A DNA stretch of 64,000 nt from Kovacikia minuta CCNUW1. Lineage in GTDB: Bacteria > Cyanobacteriota > Cyanobacteriia > Leptolyngbyales > Leptolyngbyaceae. The notes under the pieces were generated by a model. It saw only the letters and a list, made by a program, of their open reading frames with translations, ran no database searches and had not been told where the DNA came from. The position numbers were made by a program, and so were the translations under genes. The stretch is taken from assembly GCF_020091585.1 (NCBI RefSeq), contig NZ_CP083582.1, positions 6,706,536-6,770,535 on the forward strand, given 5' to 3'. Shown piece after piece: positions 9,120-18,284 of the stretch. The stretch's first letter is position 1. Each line of letters begins with the position of its first letter.

Positions 9120-9980
9120 ATGCCATTTGGACCAGCTTCACGCTTAGGGGTCAGCCTATTTGATGAAACCCCTCCGGTTGAGTGGGTGCCCAACCGCTCA
9201 CAGGACGAAGCCGAAATCATCATTCGAGCCGTCTATCGTCAAGTCTTGGGGAATGCTTATGTGATGGAAAGTGAACGCCTCAGTGTCCCCGAATCCCAGT
9301 TTAAATTGGGAGAACTGAGTGTGCGTGAATTTGTGCGCGCAGTTGCAAAATCTGACCTTTATCGTTCCTGCTTCTTTACCAGTTGTGCCCGCTATCGGGC
9401 GATCGAACTCAACTTTCGCCATTTGCTCGGTCGTCCACCGCTTGACCTGGAAGAAATGCGGCAACATAGCACAATTCTGGATACCCAGGGCTTTGAAGCC
9501 GAGATTGACTCCTATCTGGATAGTGACGAGTATCAAACCACCTTTGGCGAAAATATTGTTCCCTACATTCGGGGCTACAAAAGCGAAGCTTGCCAGAGCA
9601 TGGTGCAATTTACCCATACCTTCCAGTTGGTGCGAGGTGCCTCTAGCAGCAGCCTGAAGGGAAATCTGGCAGGCAAAGCACCACGCCTCAATTCACTGGT
9701 GATTCAGTCAATTCCGACCGCTGTGGTGTCACCTGGTAGCGAAGGGGCTACCTTCCAAACTCCCTCTGGTACTGCCCGGACGCGGCTGGGTGTGGGAGCA
9801 GATGACGCGGGTAAAGTTTACCGGATCGAAGTCACTGGCTATCGCGCCAAAACAGTGAACCGGGTTTCCAGGTTTCGCCGGAGTAACCAGGTTTATCTGG
9901 TTCCATTTAATGAACTATCGGCAACCTACCAAAAGATCCACAGAGAAGGTGGCGTAATTGCCAGTGTTACGGCTGTGTAG
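9120..9980 (+). CDS. cpeC: Phycoerythrin-associated rod linker CpeC
   Basis: 286 residues (~32 kDa), matching the PE-associated ~32 kDa linker. N-terminus MPFGPASRLGVSLFDETPP is the signature; linker domain ~25-155 ([38 protein letters not shown]), and CpcD-like C-terminal domain ~230-286 (VYRIEVTGYRAK to GGVIASVTAV). It joins PE hexamers in the rod. TGGAGA at 9105-9110 precedes ATG 9120. The upstream G-box arrays indicate green-light induction through CcaR. First gene of cpeC-cpeD-cpeR. Confidence 0.93.
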   Translation: MPFGPASRLGVSLFDETPPVEWVPNRSQDEAEIIIRAVYRQVLGNAYVMESERLSVPESQFKLGELSVREFVRAVAKSDLYRSCFFTSCARYRAIELNFRHLLGRPPLDLEEMRQHSTILDTQGFEAEIDSYLDSDEYQTTFGENIVPYIRGYKSEACQSMVQFTHTFQLVRGASSSSLKGNLAGKAPRLNSLVIQSIPTAVVSPGSEGATFQTPSGTARTRLGVGADDAGKVYRIEVTGYRAKTVNRVSRFRRSNQVYLVPFNELSATYQKIHREGGVIASVTAV

Positions 9981-10147
9981 TTTTCGCTTCAGCTAGTTTC
10001 TCTCCATTCTGGGGCAGCGAGCGTGTGTTGTTGGTGTCTAGACGCCAGCAGTCTGCAAATCTGCCCCACGAAGCAATTTTTATCCCTGGAATTTGCTCAA
10101 CAGGAATTCACAAATAGACCGACAAACATTTTAGGAGATAGGTTTCA

Positions 10148-10897
10148 ATGGCATCCCCCATGATTTTGGAGTTGTGGCCAACCAGTGGCTTAGAAGACAT
10201 TCAAACGGTGATTCGGGCAGTTTACAAGCAGGTATTGGGCAACCCCCATGTAATGGAGAGTGAACGTTTAGTTACAGCGGAGTCCCAACTGGCTGACCGT
10301 TCTATCAGCGTGCGAGAATTTGTCCGGGCTGTTGCCAAATCTGATTTTTACCGATCTCGCTACTTCGAGTCGTGCGCTCCTTACCGCTTTGTGGAGCTAA
10401 ACTTCCTGCATTTGCTGGGGCGCGCTCCCCAATCCCAGGCGGAGGTGTCTGAACATATTGTTCGATGTATCTCTGAAGGATACGAGGCTGAAATTGATTC
10501 CTATATTGATAGCGCTGAATATCAAGAAGCATTTGGTGAAAATGTTGTGCCCTATGATCGGGGTAAGAGCAGTGAGGCAAATGCGAAACAGGTTGGCTAC
10601 AATCGCATGTTTGTCCTCGATCGCGGTCCAGCTCAGGTTGATAGTGCTGTGCAAGCATCCCAGTTAGTTTTTGCCGTTGCGACAAATAGTGCCAATGAAA
10701 TTAAGCCGTCTTCCGCAAGGGTGATTGGTTCGGGCACAGAAAAGCGGTTCAAGATCTTGGTTCGGGGTTCCAAATTTGATAGTCCTCGTCGGATCAGCAC
10801 CACGGAGTATCTTGTGCCCGCCAGCAAAATGACCCCCCAGATCCAACGAATCAATCGTACCTCTGGCAAAATCGTCAGCATTACTGAGGTTAGCTGA
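10148..10897 (+). CDS. cpeD: Phycoerythrin-associated rod linker CpeD
   Basis: 249 residues, the size of the ~28 kDa PE linker. Linker domain ~10-140 (TVIRAVYKQVLGN, VELNFLHLLGRAPQ, EAEIDSYIDSAEYQ); CpcD-like domain ~195-249 (KRFKILVRGSKFD to GKIVSITEV). Strong RBS TAGGAGA before ATG 10148. It lacks the N-terminal extension of CpeC. Assignment to CpeD rather than CpeE rests on length and order. It is close to the frameshifted linker at 4715. Confidence 0.85.
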   Translation: MASPMILELWPTSGLEDIQTVIRAVYKQVLGNPHVMESERLVTAESQLADRSISVREFVRAVAKSDFYRSRYFESCAPYRFVELNFLHLLGRAPQSQAEVSEHIVRCISEGYEAEIDSYIDSAEYQEAFGENVVPYDRGKSSEANAKQVGYNRMFVLDRGPAQVDSAVQASQLVFAVATNSANEIKPSSARVIGSGTEKRFKILVRGSKFDSPRRISTTEYLVPASKMTPQIQRINRTSGKIVSITEVS

Positions 10898-10922
10898 ATT
10901 CCAACAACAAGAAGTGTTGCAA

Positions 10923-10958
10923 GGGGAGTGGGCGCAAGGAGATGACGCTCACTCTCCC
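10923..10958 (+). terminator. Hairpin between cpeD and cpeR
   Basis: GGGGAGTGGGCG pairs with CGCTCACTCTCCC, followed by ATTTTCC. It lies 25 bp after the cpeD stop and 52 bp before cpeR. It could act as partial terminator, so that linker mRNA exceeds cpeR mRNA. Confidence 0.6.
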
Positions 10959-11009
10959 ATTTTCCTCTGCTTCATCGTTGCACCGTCCTGTCTTTATCGT
11001 TGAAAAATC

Positions 11010-11342
11010 ATGGGTCTCACGATCGCTCCTCCTGGAATTTTGCCGCCCACTGCCCGCAAGAAATTGCAGTGTTGGATTCGCAGCCGCCATGCCATTTGTT
11101 CGGGAAGCTTTTTTGTGTTTGAAACCGTAGACTATTCAGCCATCGAACGGTTCACTGAATGTATTACAGCCTTGGGAGGAACCGTCATTACCGTCGATTG
11201 CGTGGGTAAGGTTTGGATGGGAGAACATCGCCAAGTTGTTTTGTATCGAGCCAAAGCCAGCCTGCACACCCCAAACCACGATCTAAAACAATATTGGATT
11301 AAATACGGAAGTTTTCGGACTCGATTTGACCAGCAAGTTTGA
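11010..11342 (+). CDS. cpeR: Phycoerythrin operon activator CpeR
   Basis: 110 residues, the length of CpeR. Recognisable motifs: APPGILPPTARKKLQCWIR, SGSFFVFETVDY, GKVWMGEHRQVVLYRA and LHTPNHDLKQYWIKYG. CpeR is a small cytoplasmic regulator required for expression of cpeBA in green light. Position downstream of cpeC-cpeD, under the CcaR arrays, repeats the cpeC-...-cpeR logic of known PE-regulating acclimators. Start ATG 11010 has no strong RBS. Confidence 0.88.
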   Translation: MGLTIAPPGILPPTARKKLQCWIRSRHAICSGSFFVFETVDYSAIERFTECITALGGTVITVDCVGKVWMGEHRQVVLYRAKASLHTPNHDLKQYWIKYGSFRTRFDQQV

Positions 11343-11421
11343 AATCTCGCAATCGAATAGACGCGTTGATCCAGTATTCCTGATCAAGCTAAGGAAAAAA
11401 TTAAATAAAATCAATCCATTC

Positions 11422-11527
11422 CTAGAGCATCGGTACAGTATTTCGAGAAACCGGGTTTCTGGTGAGGATATTCAGCGAAAATTGAGCATCTCACAGCAGA
11501 AACCCGGTTTCTGTACCGGCGTTCTAG
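11422..11527. repeat. 106-bp palindromic MITE-like element, copy 1
   Basis: Bounded by CTAG on both sides, with inner inverted segments CGGTACAG and AGAAACCGGGTTTCT. It is almost identical (about 103 of 106 bases) to 23169-23274 in reverse orientation, which lies inside a coding sequence. This copy is in the 413-bp gap between cpeR and the next linker; the gap also holds a half repeat of the GGGTTTAGCATTCGG family (11524-11592) and nothing else. Confidence 0.9.
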
Positions 11528-11755
11528 GGGTTTAGCATTCGGGCAAATCGCTTTACGATAGCTACAAGTATCTCTGCCAGATGCGAAGCTGTTACGATTA
11601 AAAGCCATGAATGAGGTTTAACTTGTACCGTTAAACGAGTGAATTAAATAGCTGACCAGTGTTCTTCGCTATTTAATTTCCATTTCAAAGAAACTCGAAG
11701 GGCTGTGTCACTTGTTTTGATCAATCAATTTAATCCACGATCGCAGAGTGGGATA

Positions 11756-12775
11756 ATGAAAATGATGATGTCTTTAAATTCGATGGTTAATTCTGATATA
11801 TATTCGGGGACTTATCCAGTGGATGGGATGGAACCCATTCGATTGTGGCAGCACCATTCTGAAGCAGAAATCGAAATTGTGATTCGAGCTGCCTATCGTC
11901 AGGTTTTGGGCAATACCTATGTCATGGAAAGTGAACGGTTAACCGTTGCCGAATCGCAACTGAAACGGGGTGAAGGGAGCGTGCGTGAGTTTGTGCGCCA
12001 ACTGGCAAAATCAGATCTCTACCGCACCCGCTTTTTTGACAATTGTTTTCGCTACCGTGCGATCGAACTCAACTTTAAGCATCTGCTGGGACGTGCCCCC
12101 GACAGTTTTGAAGAAATGTGCTACCACAGTACGGTGCTAGACCAGGGTGGGTTTGAAGCAGAAATTGACTCCTACGTGGATAGCGACGAGTACCAGAGTG
12201 CTTTTGGTGAAAGCATCGTGCCCTATTACCGGGGCGATCGCACCCAGCCGGGGCAATCATTGTTGGAATTTACCAATCTGGCGCAACTGTTGCAGGGGGC
12301 TTCCAGTAGCGATAACAATCCGGCAACGCGTAACAAACCTCAACTCACCCAGGCATTGCTCCGAAATAGCCCCTACGGTAAATCCAAAAGTAGAGATGCC
12401 AGCGAAATTTTGGCAGAGGTATTCAAGACCTCATTTTCACCTGGCATCCCATCTGACAGCACAACCGTAGATCGTTCCATCGCCGAACTAGCCTTACAAC
12501 AAAAAATTCAGGAACAAGCGCAAGTCATTCAGCGCTTGCAGCAACAATTGACGGATCTCCGTCCCTTTGCTGGGATTGGCGCAACCTACCTTAAAAGTGA
12601 TTGGCAACCCGCCGAGATGACTCGTGAAGAAGTGCCCGCTTCCCCACAACAGCAAGTTGATGACCAGGCAGCACAAATTACCCACCTGCAAGCTCAAATT
12701 GCTGATGCCTACCGCTACAGCGCGATCGGGGAAGCCCGGGTAAACAAGTGGCGTAGCCGCGTTTTCAATGGTTAA
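11756..12775 (+). CDS. PE-type rod linker with coiled-coil C-terminus
   Basis: About 339 residues from ATG 11756 (other in-frame ATGs at 11762-11783; start uncertain). Linker domain at ~35-165 ([39 protein letters not shown]) is closest to CpeC here. Instead of a CpcD domain, the C-terminal ~150 residues hold a variable linker, a Q-rich coiled coil (~241-268, QKIQEQAQVIQRLQQQL), and a second coil (~300-333, QAAQITHLQAQIAD) ending in NKWRSRVFNG. No hydrophobic tail as in CpcL/CpcG2. Probably a rod linker with altered distal partner; the tail's role is unknown. Lies between cpeR and ccaS. Confidence 0.8.
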   Translation: MKMMMSLNSMVNSDIYSGTYPVDGMEPIRLWQHHSEAEIEIVIRAAYRQVLGNTYVMESERLTVAESQLKRGEGSVREFVRQLAKSDLYRTRFFDNCFRYRAIELNFKHLLGRAPDSFEEMCYHSTVLDQGGFEAEIDSYVDSDEYQSAFGESIVPYYRGDRTQPGQSLLEFTNLAQLLQGASSSDNNPATRNKPQLTQALLRNSPYGKSKSRDASEILAEVFKTSFSPGIPSDSTTVDRSIAELALQQKIQEQAQVIQRLQQQLTDLRPFAGIGATYLKSDWQPAEMTREEVPASPQQQVDDQAAQITHLQAQIADAYRYSAIGEARVNKWRSRVFNG

Positions 12776-12868
12776 TGAAATATTGAACGGCACTTGCTGG
12801 GAAACTGCTATCTATTGATTAATCGCTTGTAACAAAGGGATAATTTCGGTGACGATCGATTTCTCCCT

Positions 12869-15196
12869 ATGATCATTCTCCGGTTAAATAGTTCCGAACT
12901 GGTTTTGATTTTTGTCGCCCTCACCTTCTTACTTCTGCTTGGCATTTACTGGTACTTCAAACAGGCAGCGACCCGTCGCCGAGTTGAAACAATGTTGTGG
13001 CAGCAAACCGATCGGGAGCGGTTGATCAATCAAATCGCCCAACACATTCGGAAATCCCTGGATGTAGATGAGGTGATGGCAACGACCGTTTCGGAAGTGC
13101 AGCGGTTTCTTGGGGCAGATCGGGTCCTGATTTACCGCCTCTGGAACGATGGTACAGGCAGCGCGATCTACGAAACGGTTCTACCACCCTATCCCCAAGT
13201 TTTAGGTCAAACCTTTCCACGCGAAGTCTTTCCTGCTGAATACCACCAGGCTTACTCCCTGGGAAAGACGCGCACAATTACCAACATCGAGCAGACGGAT
13301 GTGGAACCCTGTTTGGCAGATTTTGTAAAACAATTTGGCGTTCAGGCGAAATTAGTGGTTCCAATCATTCAGGAAAATCGGGATAGTGAAGTCGGAAATT
13401 CTCAAGCCAATCACTCTACTGGTTCCTATCTCTGGGGGATTTTGATTGCCCATCAGTGCAGCCGTCCCCGGAAATGGGAAGAATGGGAAGTGGAACTGAT
13501 GCAGCATCTTGCCACGCATGTTGCGATCGCCATTCAGCAATCTGAACTCTACAACCAACTCCAGCAGTTCAACGCCGAGCTAGAACATCGGGTGCAACAA
13601 CGAACCGCAGAACTGGCAGATGCCAACGCCTCCTTGCGGGTAGAAATTAAGGAACGTCAACGCACGGAAGCAGCCCTACGCCGCACGAACGATACCCTCC
13701 AGGCAATCGTGATTGCTTCCCCCCGTGCCATTATCATGCTGGATCGGGAAGGAAAGGTCAAAATCTGGAATCCCGCAGCGGAACAAATGTTTGGCTGGAC
13801 CGAAGCAGAGGTGTTCGATCGCCCCAACCCTCTGGGTGAGGCGGATCAACAATCAGAGTACGCTGCCCTGCAAGCCAAAGTTCTCCAGGGTGCAACGTAT
13901 TTTCAATCAGAATTTCGGCAAAAGCGGAAAGACGGTACACAGATTGACCTGATCTTCTCCGCGGCTCCCGTACTGGATGGGGAAGGACAGATTAACGGGG
14001 TTGTGGCAGTCATTGCCGATGTAACCGAACAAAAGCGACAGGCGGAGCAAGTGCAGCTAGCGGAACAAGCACTGCGACACAGCGAAGAACGATTTCGATC
14101 GCTGATTGAAAATGCTCTTGATATCATTATGATCCTTGACCTAGACGGCACGATTGGCTATGTCAGTCCTTCAGCCGAGAAAGTTTTAGGATATGCCGTT
14201 GCCAATCTCGTCGGTAAAAACATGGTTGAGTTCATTCATGTAGATGACTGGAGTACAACCTACAATCACCTGATTAACACAACGCAAACGGTTAATCTGG
14301 TACGTCCGATCGAATTTCGTAGTCTCCATCAGGATGGTTCCTGGCGCATCTTAGAAGCAATTAGCCAACCCTTTGTTGATAGTGCTGCGACCCTTTGCAT
14401 TATGGTGAATGCCCGCGACATTACAGAACGCAAACGGCTGGATGAAATCCGGTCAGCACTGGAACGGGAGAAGGAACTGAGTGTTCTAAAAACACGGTTC
14501 TTCTCAATGGCATCCCATGAGTTCCGCACGCCGCTCAGTACGACTCTGGCAGCAGCTCAAGTGCTGGAATCCTGCCAGGATGAATGGTCTAACTCCGAAA
14601 AACGATTGCGAAACCTGCACCGAATTCAGGATTCAGTCAGAAATATGGTGCAACTGCTGGATGATATTTTGACCATTAATCGAGCTGAAGCAGGCAAGCT
14701 AACATTTAGCCCCAGCCTGTTGAATCTGGAAGCCCTTTGTCAGCATCTAGTTGAGGAAATGCGGCTCAACGCAGGCACCCAACACACTATCACCTTTACC
14801 TGTGAGGGAAAAACTGTTCCGGTTCATTTAGACGAAAAGTTAGTGACCTCAATCCTGACAAACCTGCTATCTAATGCGATTAAATATTCCCCCCAGGGTG
14901 GAACGATCCATCTCAGCCTGATTTTTCAATCAGAACGGGTTTTGCTTCAAGTTGAAGATCAGGGCATTGGAATTCCCCAGGACGACCAAAACCATTTATT
15001 TGAACCCTTTCATCGCGGCAAAAATGTTCGATCGATTTCTGGCAGCGGGTTAGGTTTAGTTGTCGTCAAAAAGTGCATCGACTTACACCAGGGGACGATT
15101 CACATCACCAGCGAAGTGGGTAAGGGAACCATCTGCTTAGTTGCACTTCCGTCCAACCCTTCCCGAATAGTGGCAGCCTTTGATGAACCCGAATGA
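12869..15196 (+). CDS. ccaS: Cyanobacteriochrome sensor histidine kinase CcaS
   Basis: 775 residues with the CcaS layout: one N-terminal membrane helix (~9-29), bilin-binding GAF (~45-235), two PAS domains (~275-390, ~400-530), HisKA with H550 (FFSMASHEFRTPLS) and HATPase (~655-765, NLLSNAIKYS, DQGIGIPQDD, GSGLGLVVVKK). The GAF chromophore cysteine is kept: C148 in VEPCLADFVKQFGV, as in known CcaS. It should bind phycocyanobilin and switch between green and red states, phosphorylating CcaR (8032). It lacks its own receiver. Start ATG 12869. Confidence 0.9.
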   Translation: MIILRLNSSELVLIFVALTFLLLLGIYWYFKQAATRRRVETMLWQQTDRERLINQIAQHIRKSLDVDEVMATTVSEVQRFLGADRVLIYRLWNDGTGSAIYETVLPPYPQVLGQTFPREVFPAEYHQAYSLGKTRTITNIEQTDVEPCLADFVKQFGVQAKLVVPIIQENRDSEVGNSQANHSTGSYLWGILIAHQCSRPRKWEEWEVELMQHLATHVAIAIQQSELYNQLQQFNAELEHRVQQRTAELADANASLRVEIKERQRTEAALRRTNDTLQAIVIASPRAIIMLDREGKVKIWNPAAEQMFGWTEAEVFDRPNPLGEADQQSEYAALQAKVLQGATYFQSEFRQKRKDGTQIDLIFSAAPVLDGEGQINGVVAVIADVTEQKRQAEQVQLAEQALRHSEERFRSLIENALDIIMILDLDGTIGYVSPSAEKVLGYAVANLVGKNMVEFIHVDDWSTTYNHLINTTQTVNLVRPIEFRSLHQDGSWRILEAISQPFVDSAATLCIMVNARDITERKRLDEIRSALEREKELSVLKTRFFSMASHEFRTPLSTTLAAAQVLESCQDEWSNSEKRLRNLHRIQDSVRNMVQLLDDILTINRAEAGKLTFSPSLLNLEALCQHLVEEMRLNAGTQHTITFTCEGKTVPVHLDEKLVTSILTNLLSNAIKYSPQGGTIHLSLIFQSERVLLQVEDQGIGIPQDDQNHLFEPFHRGKNVRSISGSGLGLVVVKKCIDLHQGTIHITSEVGKGTICLVALPSNPSRIVAAFDEPE

Positions 15197-15265
15197 GCAT
15201 TCGTTGGCATGAGACCAGAAACACATTAAAGATTTCAAATTAAATAATACCGGTAATTCCAGTCG

Positions 15266-15338
15266 CAAGGGCTTAGCATTCGGGCAGAAACCTTTGCCAT
15301 AGCCGAAAGCATATCTGCCACATGCTAAGCCCTTACAA
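15266..15338. repeat. Dispersed palindromic repeat, GGGCTTAGCATTCGGG family
   Basis: CAAGGGCTTAGCATTCGGGCAG pairs imperfectly with CTGCCACATGCTAAGCCCTTAC. Related to 5645-5722 and to the half copy after 11524. It sits in the 328-bp gap between ccaS and sigC. Confidence 0.7.
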
Positions 15339-15367
15339 GTTGTGGGATTAGGCTGTCTAAAAAAATA

Positions 15368-15407
15368 GGTAATGGGTCATTGCGGTTTGCTCAATGACCC
15401 CATTACC
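15368..15407. terminator. Hairpin between convergent ccaS and sigC
   Basis: GGTAATGGGTCATTG pairs with CAATGACCCCATTACC over a short loop. Read on the minus strand the stem is followed by T-rich sequence (ATTTTTTTAGAC), suiting a terminator for sigC. Confidence 0.6.
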
Positions 15408-15524
15408 CACTAACCCATTACTGGAGCGCTGAGAACTCGTAGCCCTAGCCACACAAGTTAGGACATCTCTCGGCACAGAAACCCGTTCTCACGGGCTGGT
15501 TCTTTCCTGTCCCTGGCACCTCAA

Positions 15525-16772
15525 TTAACCGAGGGCTTCCAGGTAGTCACGTACACGGTTACGCCGTTTGGGTTGGCGTAGTTTTTGCAGTGCCTTCGCT
15601 TCAATCTGGCGTACCCGTTCCCGTGAGAGGTCAAGGGCACGACCAATTTCAGCCAACGAGTAGGGGTGCCCGTCGCCCAGCCCAAAGCGCATCTGAATTA
15701 CATCCCGTTCGCGGGTGGTCAGGTCAGCTAGGAGTTGCTGTAAGTCACGCCGGAGGGCTTCCCGCATCAGGGTATCTTCAGGAGAAACATCATCGGTTTC
15801 CAGCAAGTCGCCCAATTCGGTGTCCTTCTCCTTGCCAACCTTCGTTTCCAAGGAAACAGAACGCGGCACCCGCAGGAGCACTTCCCGCACCTGGGATGCG
15901 GTCATCTCCAGTTCGGTGGCGATGTCTTCAATGGTGGCAGTCCGTCCCTTTTCCTGGGAAATTTTGCGCTGGGCTTTCTTAATTTTGTTCAGCTTTTCGG
16001 TAATGTGAACCGGGAGCCGGATTGTCCGGCTTTGGGTCGCGATCGCCCGTGTAATTCCCTGCCGAATCCACCAGTAGGCGTAGGTGCTGAACCGATAGCC
16101 CTTGGTTGGATCAAACTTTTCAACGGCTCGTTCCAGACCCAGCGTTCCTTCCTGAATCAGATCGAGCAGTTCCAACCCACGATTCTGATATTTCTTGGCA
16201 ACGGAGACGACCAGGCGCAGGTTTGCCTTAATCATGTGTTCTTTGGCTCGAACCCCCTCCGCCTGGATTTGTTCCAGATCCTCCACCTTTAGACCTGCAA
16301 GTTCTGCCCAGTCCCGCTTTCCTTCTGCCAGGATGGGTTTCAGGTCGGGAACGGTGACGCCTGCTTCCGTTGCCCAACGCTCCAGAGAAGGACGGTGCCC
16401 CAGGTGGGAAGTCAGGCGATCGTGGGCCTCGATTAATTGGACATAGCGCTGAATCGGACCTGCCTGCTGGGACGCTGCCTCTGCCCGCATTTCTAACAAA
16501 CGCATGTAACGCTGGACTCGCTGGGCTTCTGAGACTTCTTCATCTCGGCCCAGGAGGCGAACTCGACCGATTTCCTGGAGGTATAGACGAACCAGATCGG
16601 TCGTCCGACGTGTGGCAACCCGATGCAGGTTTGACGAATCTGGATATTCCATTTCCAGACTCATCAAATCATCTACCGTGCGATCGTCGTCCCCGGATCT
16701 CTCCGCCTGAAAACTCTGGGCATAGAGTTGTTCATCATAATCTGCTTCAGCGTAAAAAGTTGATGCTGGCAT
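15525..16772 (-). CDS. sigC: Group 2 RNA polymerase sigma factor, SigC type
   Basis: 415 residues. Region 1.2 (TDLVRLYLQEIGRVRLLGRDEEV), a non-conserved spacer, regions 2.1-2.4 (NLRLVVSVAKKY, GYRFSTYAYWWIRQ), region 3 and region 4.2 (YSLAEIGRALDLSRERVRQIE). The N-terminal MPASTFYAEADYD and the LLGRDEEVSEAQ block fit cyanobacterial SigC, active in stationary phase and carbon/nitrogen stress. It lacks the long N-terminus of SigA. The upstream region 16773-17227 is a 455-bp gap with presumed promoter and GGTGTGG-type repeats near 17170-17215; no gene is seen there. Confidence 0.85.
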   Translation of the reverse strand: MPASTFYAEADYDEQLYAQSFQAERSGDDDRTVDDLMSLEMEYPDSSNLHRVATRRTTDLVRLYLQEIGRVRLLGRDEEVSEAQRVQRYMRLLEMRAEAASQQAGPIQRYVQLIEAHDRLTSHLGHRPSLERWATEAGVTVPDLKPILAEGKRDWAELAGLKVEDLEQIQAEGVRAKEHMIKANLRLVVSVAKKYQNRGLELLDLIQEGTLGLERAVEKFDPTKGYRFSTYAYWWIRQGITRAIATQSRTIRLPVHITEKLNKIKKAQRKISQEKGRTATIEDIATELEMTASQVREVLLRVPRSVSLETKVGKEKDTELGDLLETDDVSPEDTLMREALRRDLQQLLADLTTRERDVIQMRFGLGDGHPYSLAEIGRALDLSRERVRQIEAKALQKLRQPKRRNRVRDYLEALG

Positions 16773-17227
16773 AGTGTTCGTCTCAGTTGCTCCAGGTAGG
16801 AATGGGTTTCAGTCAGCTTTTATGCTGTTATTGTTCCCGCCACTTAAGGACTAAGGAACACCGCTTAGAGTTCCGTAATCTTCGGTTGACAAACTACGGT
16901 TGTCTGAGCCTTCTGAGGCAGCCTGTAGCCCCACCGTCAAGATTTTCTACACCCAGAGAACTTGAGTTAAAACAGCTCATACTGTTCTGATGTCAGCGTT
17001 TCTGGCTTTGCAGCTAGTATACGAACTAGACTTCGGGCGGGGGGTGACCCAAATCAGGTGCCAAGTTAACCTACATCACTTCTAGGTCAATTTCCTGATC
17101 TTTTCCGCCTGGGCGGTCTATCTTCATCAATGCTTTGAAAGGCTGTTCGTTTAATCACGGAGGTGTGAAGGAAGGGGGGGATGGAAATGGGGGTGTGGGG
17201 TGTGGGGTATGGGGTGCGGAAAATGGT

Positions 17228-17276
17228 AAAAGGCAATTGGTGATGGGCTATCAAAGCTCACTACCAATTGCCTTTT
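17228..17276. terminator. Strong terminator hairpin after tpiA
   Basis: AAAAGGCAATTGGT (17228-17241) pairs with ACCAATTGCCTTTT (17263-17276), giving a ~14-bp stem with A- and T-runs on opposite sides, so it can work in both directions. It lies 29 bp beyond the tpiA stop. Confidence 0.8.
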
Positions 17277-17304
17277 GCTTGTTACCGAACGTTCTGATTC
17301 TGCT

Positions 17305-18030
17305 TTACTTAAAATTTACAATTCGAGCAAAACTATCGGGCTGTAAACTGGCTCCCCCCACCAGGGCACCATTAATTTCGGGTTGAGCCATGATTTCATC
17401 GATGTTTTCGGGCTTAACTGAACCGCCGTACTGAATGGAAACATTGGGATTAGTCAGGCGGCTGCGAATTAACCCAATGACCCGGTTGGCTTCTACACTT
17501 TCGCAGGTATCCCCAGTGCCGATCGCCCAGATTGGCTCATAGGCAATCACCAGGTTTTGCTGATCGACAGCCTTCAAGTCCTTTTCTAACTGATTAAAAA
17601 TAATCGCTTCAGTTTCGCCTGAATCCCGTTGTTGCTTGGTTTCGCCAACACAAAGAATGGGCAACAGCCCAGCCGCCTGAGCTGCTTTCAGGCGCAGGTT
17701 GACAGTTTCATCGGTTTCGCCAAAATACTGCCGTCGTTCACTGTGGCCGACGATAACGTAGCGAACGCCAATCTCAGTCAGCATGGAAGGTGCAATTTCG
17801 CCGGTGTAGGCTCCAGCAGATTCCCAATGGACGTTTTGGGCACCTAGCCGAACCAGGCTACCGTGCAAATTCTGGGACAAACTGACCAGGGCTGTGAAGG
17901 GGGCACACAACACAACTTCCCGATCCTCTGGGGTTTCGGTCAATTGGGGCAAGAACCCTTGCAGAAACTCCAATGCCTCTGCCTGGGTTTTATACATTTT
18001 CCAGTTGCCAGCAATAACAATTTTTCGCAC
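17305..18030 (-). CDS. tpiA: Triosephosphate isomerase
   Basis: 241 residues, a normal TIM barrel length. Interconverts dihydroxyacetone phosphate and glyceraldehyde 3-phosphate in glycolysis and the Calvin cycle. GNWKM at the N-terminus holds Asn and catalytic Lys; VGHSERR holds the electrophile His; [11 protein letters not shown] holds the catalytic Glu; YGGSVKPEN and GGASL bind phosphate. Single gene, with no partner in the same direction; 18031-18284 upstream shows only ACACCTGAC-type repeats. Confidence 0.97.
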   Translation of the reverse strand: MRKIVIAGNWKMYKTQAEALEFLQGFLPQLTETPEDREVVLCAPFTALVSLSQNLHGSLVRLGAQNVHWESAGAYTGEIAPSMLTEIGVRYVIVGHSERRQYFGETDETVNLRLKAAQAAGLLPILCVGETKQQRDSGETEAIIFNQLEKDLKAVDQQNLVIAYEPIWAIGTGDTCESVEANRVIGLIRSRLTNPNVSIQYGGSVKPENIDEIMAQPEINGALVGGASLQPDSFARIVNFK

Positions 18031-18284
18031 GGTGACTCAGTAATGGACAACACATTTTGGACTGCATCCTATAGACTACCAAGGAATCGGACAGCATCTC
18101 TGAAAAATCTGGCTAGAAAAGGGGGATTCGGGAGTGGGAAGTCGGGAGTAGGGAAGAGGATTTTCATGATTGGGGATGGGCACAGGGTATGGAAGTTGGC
18201 TAGAAAATAGAATCCAGAGTGGTTTTCCTCCCCTGATACCTGACACCTAACACCTGACACCTGCCTGCGTAAGCGCTGATATGA

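Noticed and set aside
10148-10897. CpcG2/CpcL rod-membrane linker
   Set aside because: It has a C-terminal CpcD domain and no hydrophobic tail, so it is a CpeD-type rod linker.
12869-15196. Hybrid phytochrome rather than CcaS
   Set aside because: No PHY domain or N-terminal PAS; layout and C148-Leu context match CcaS.
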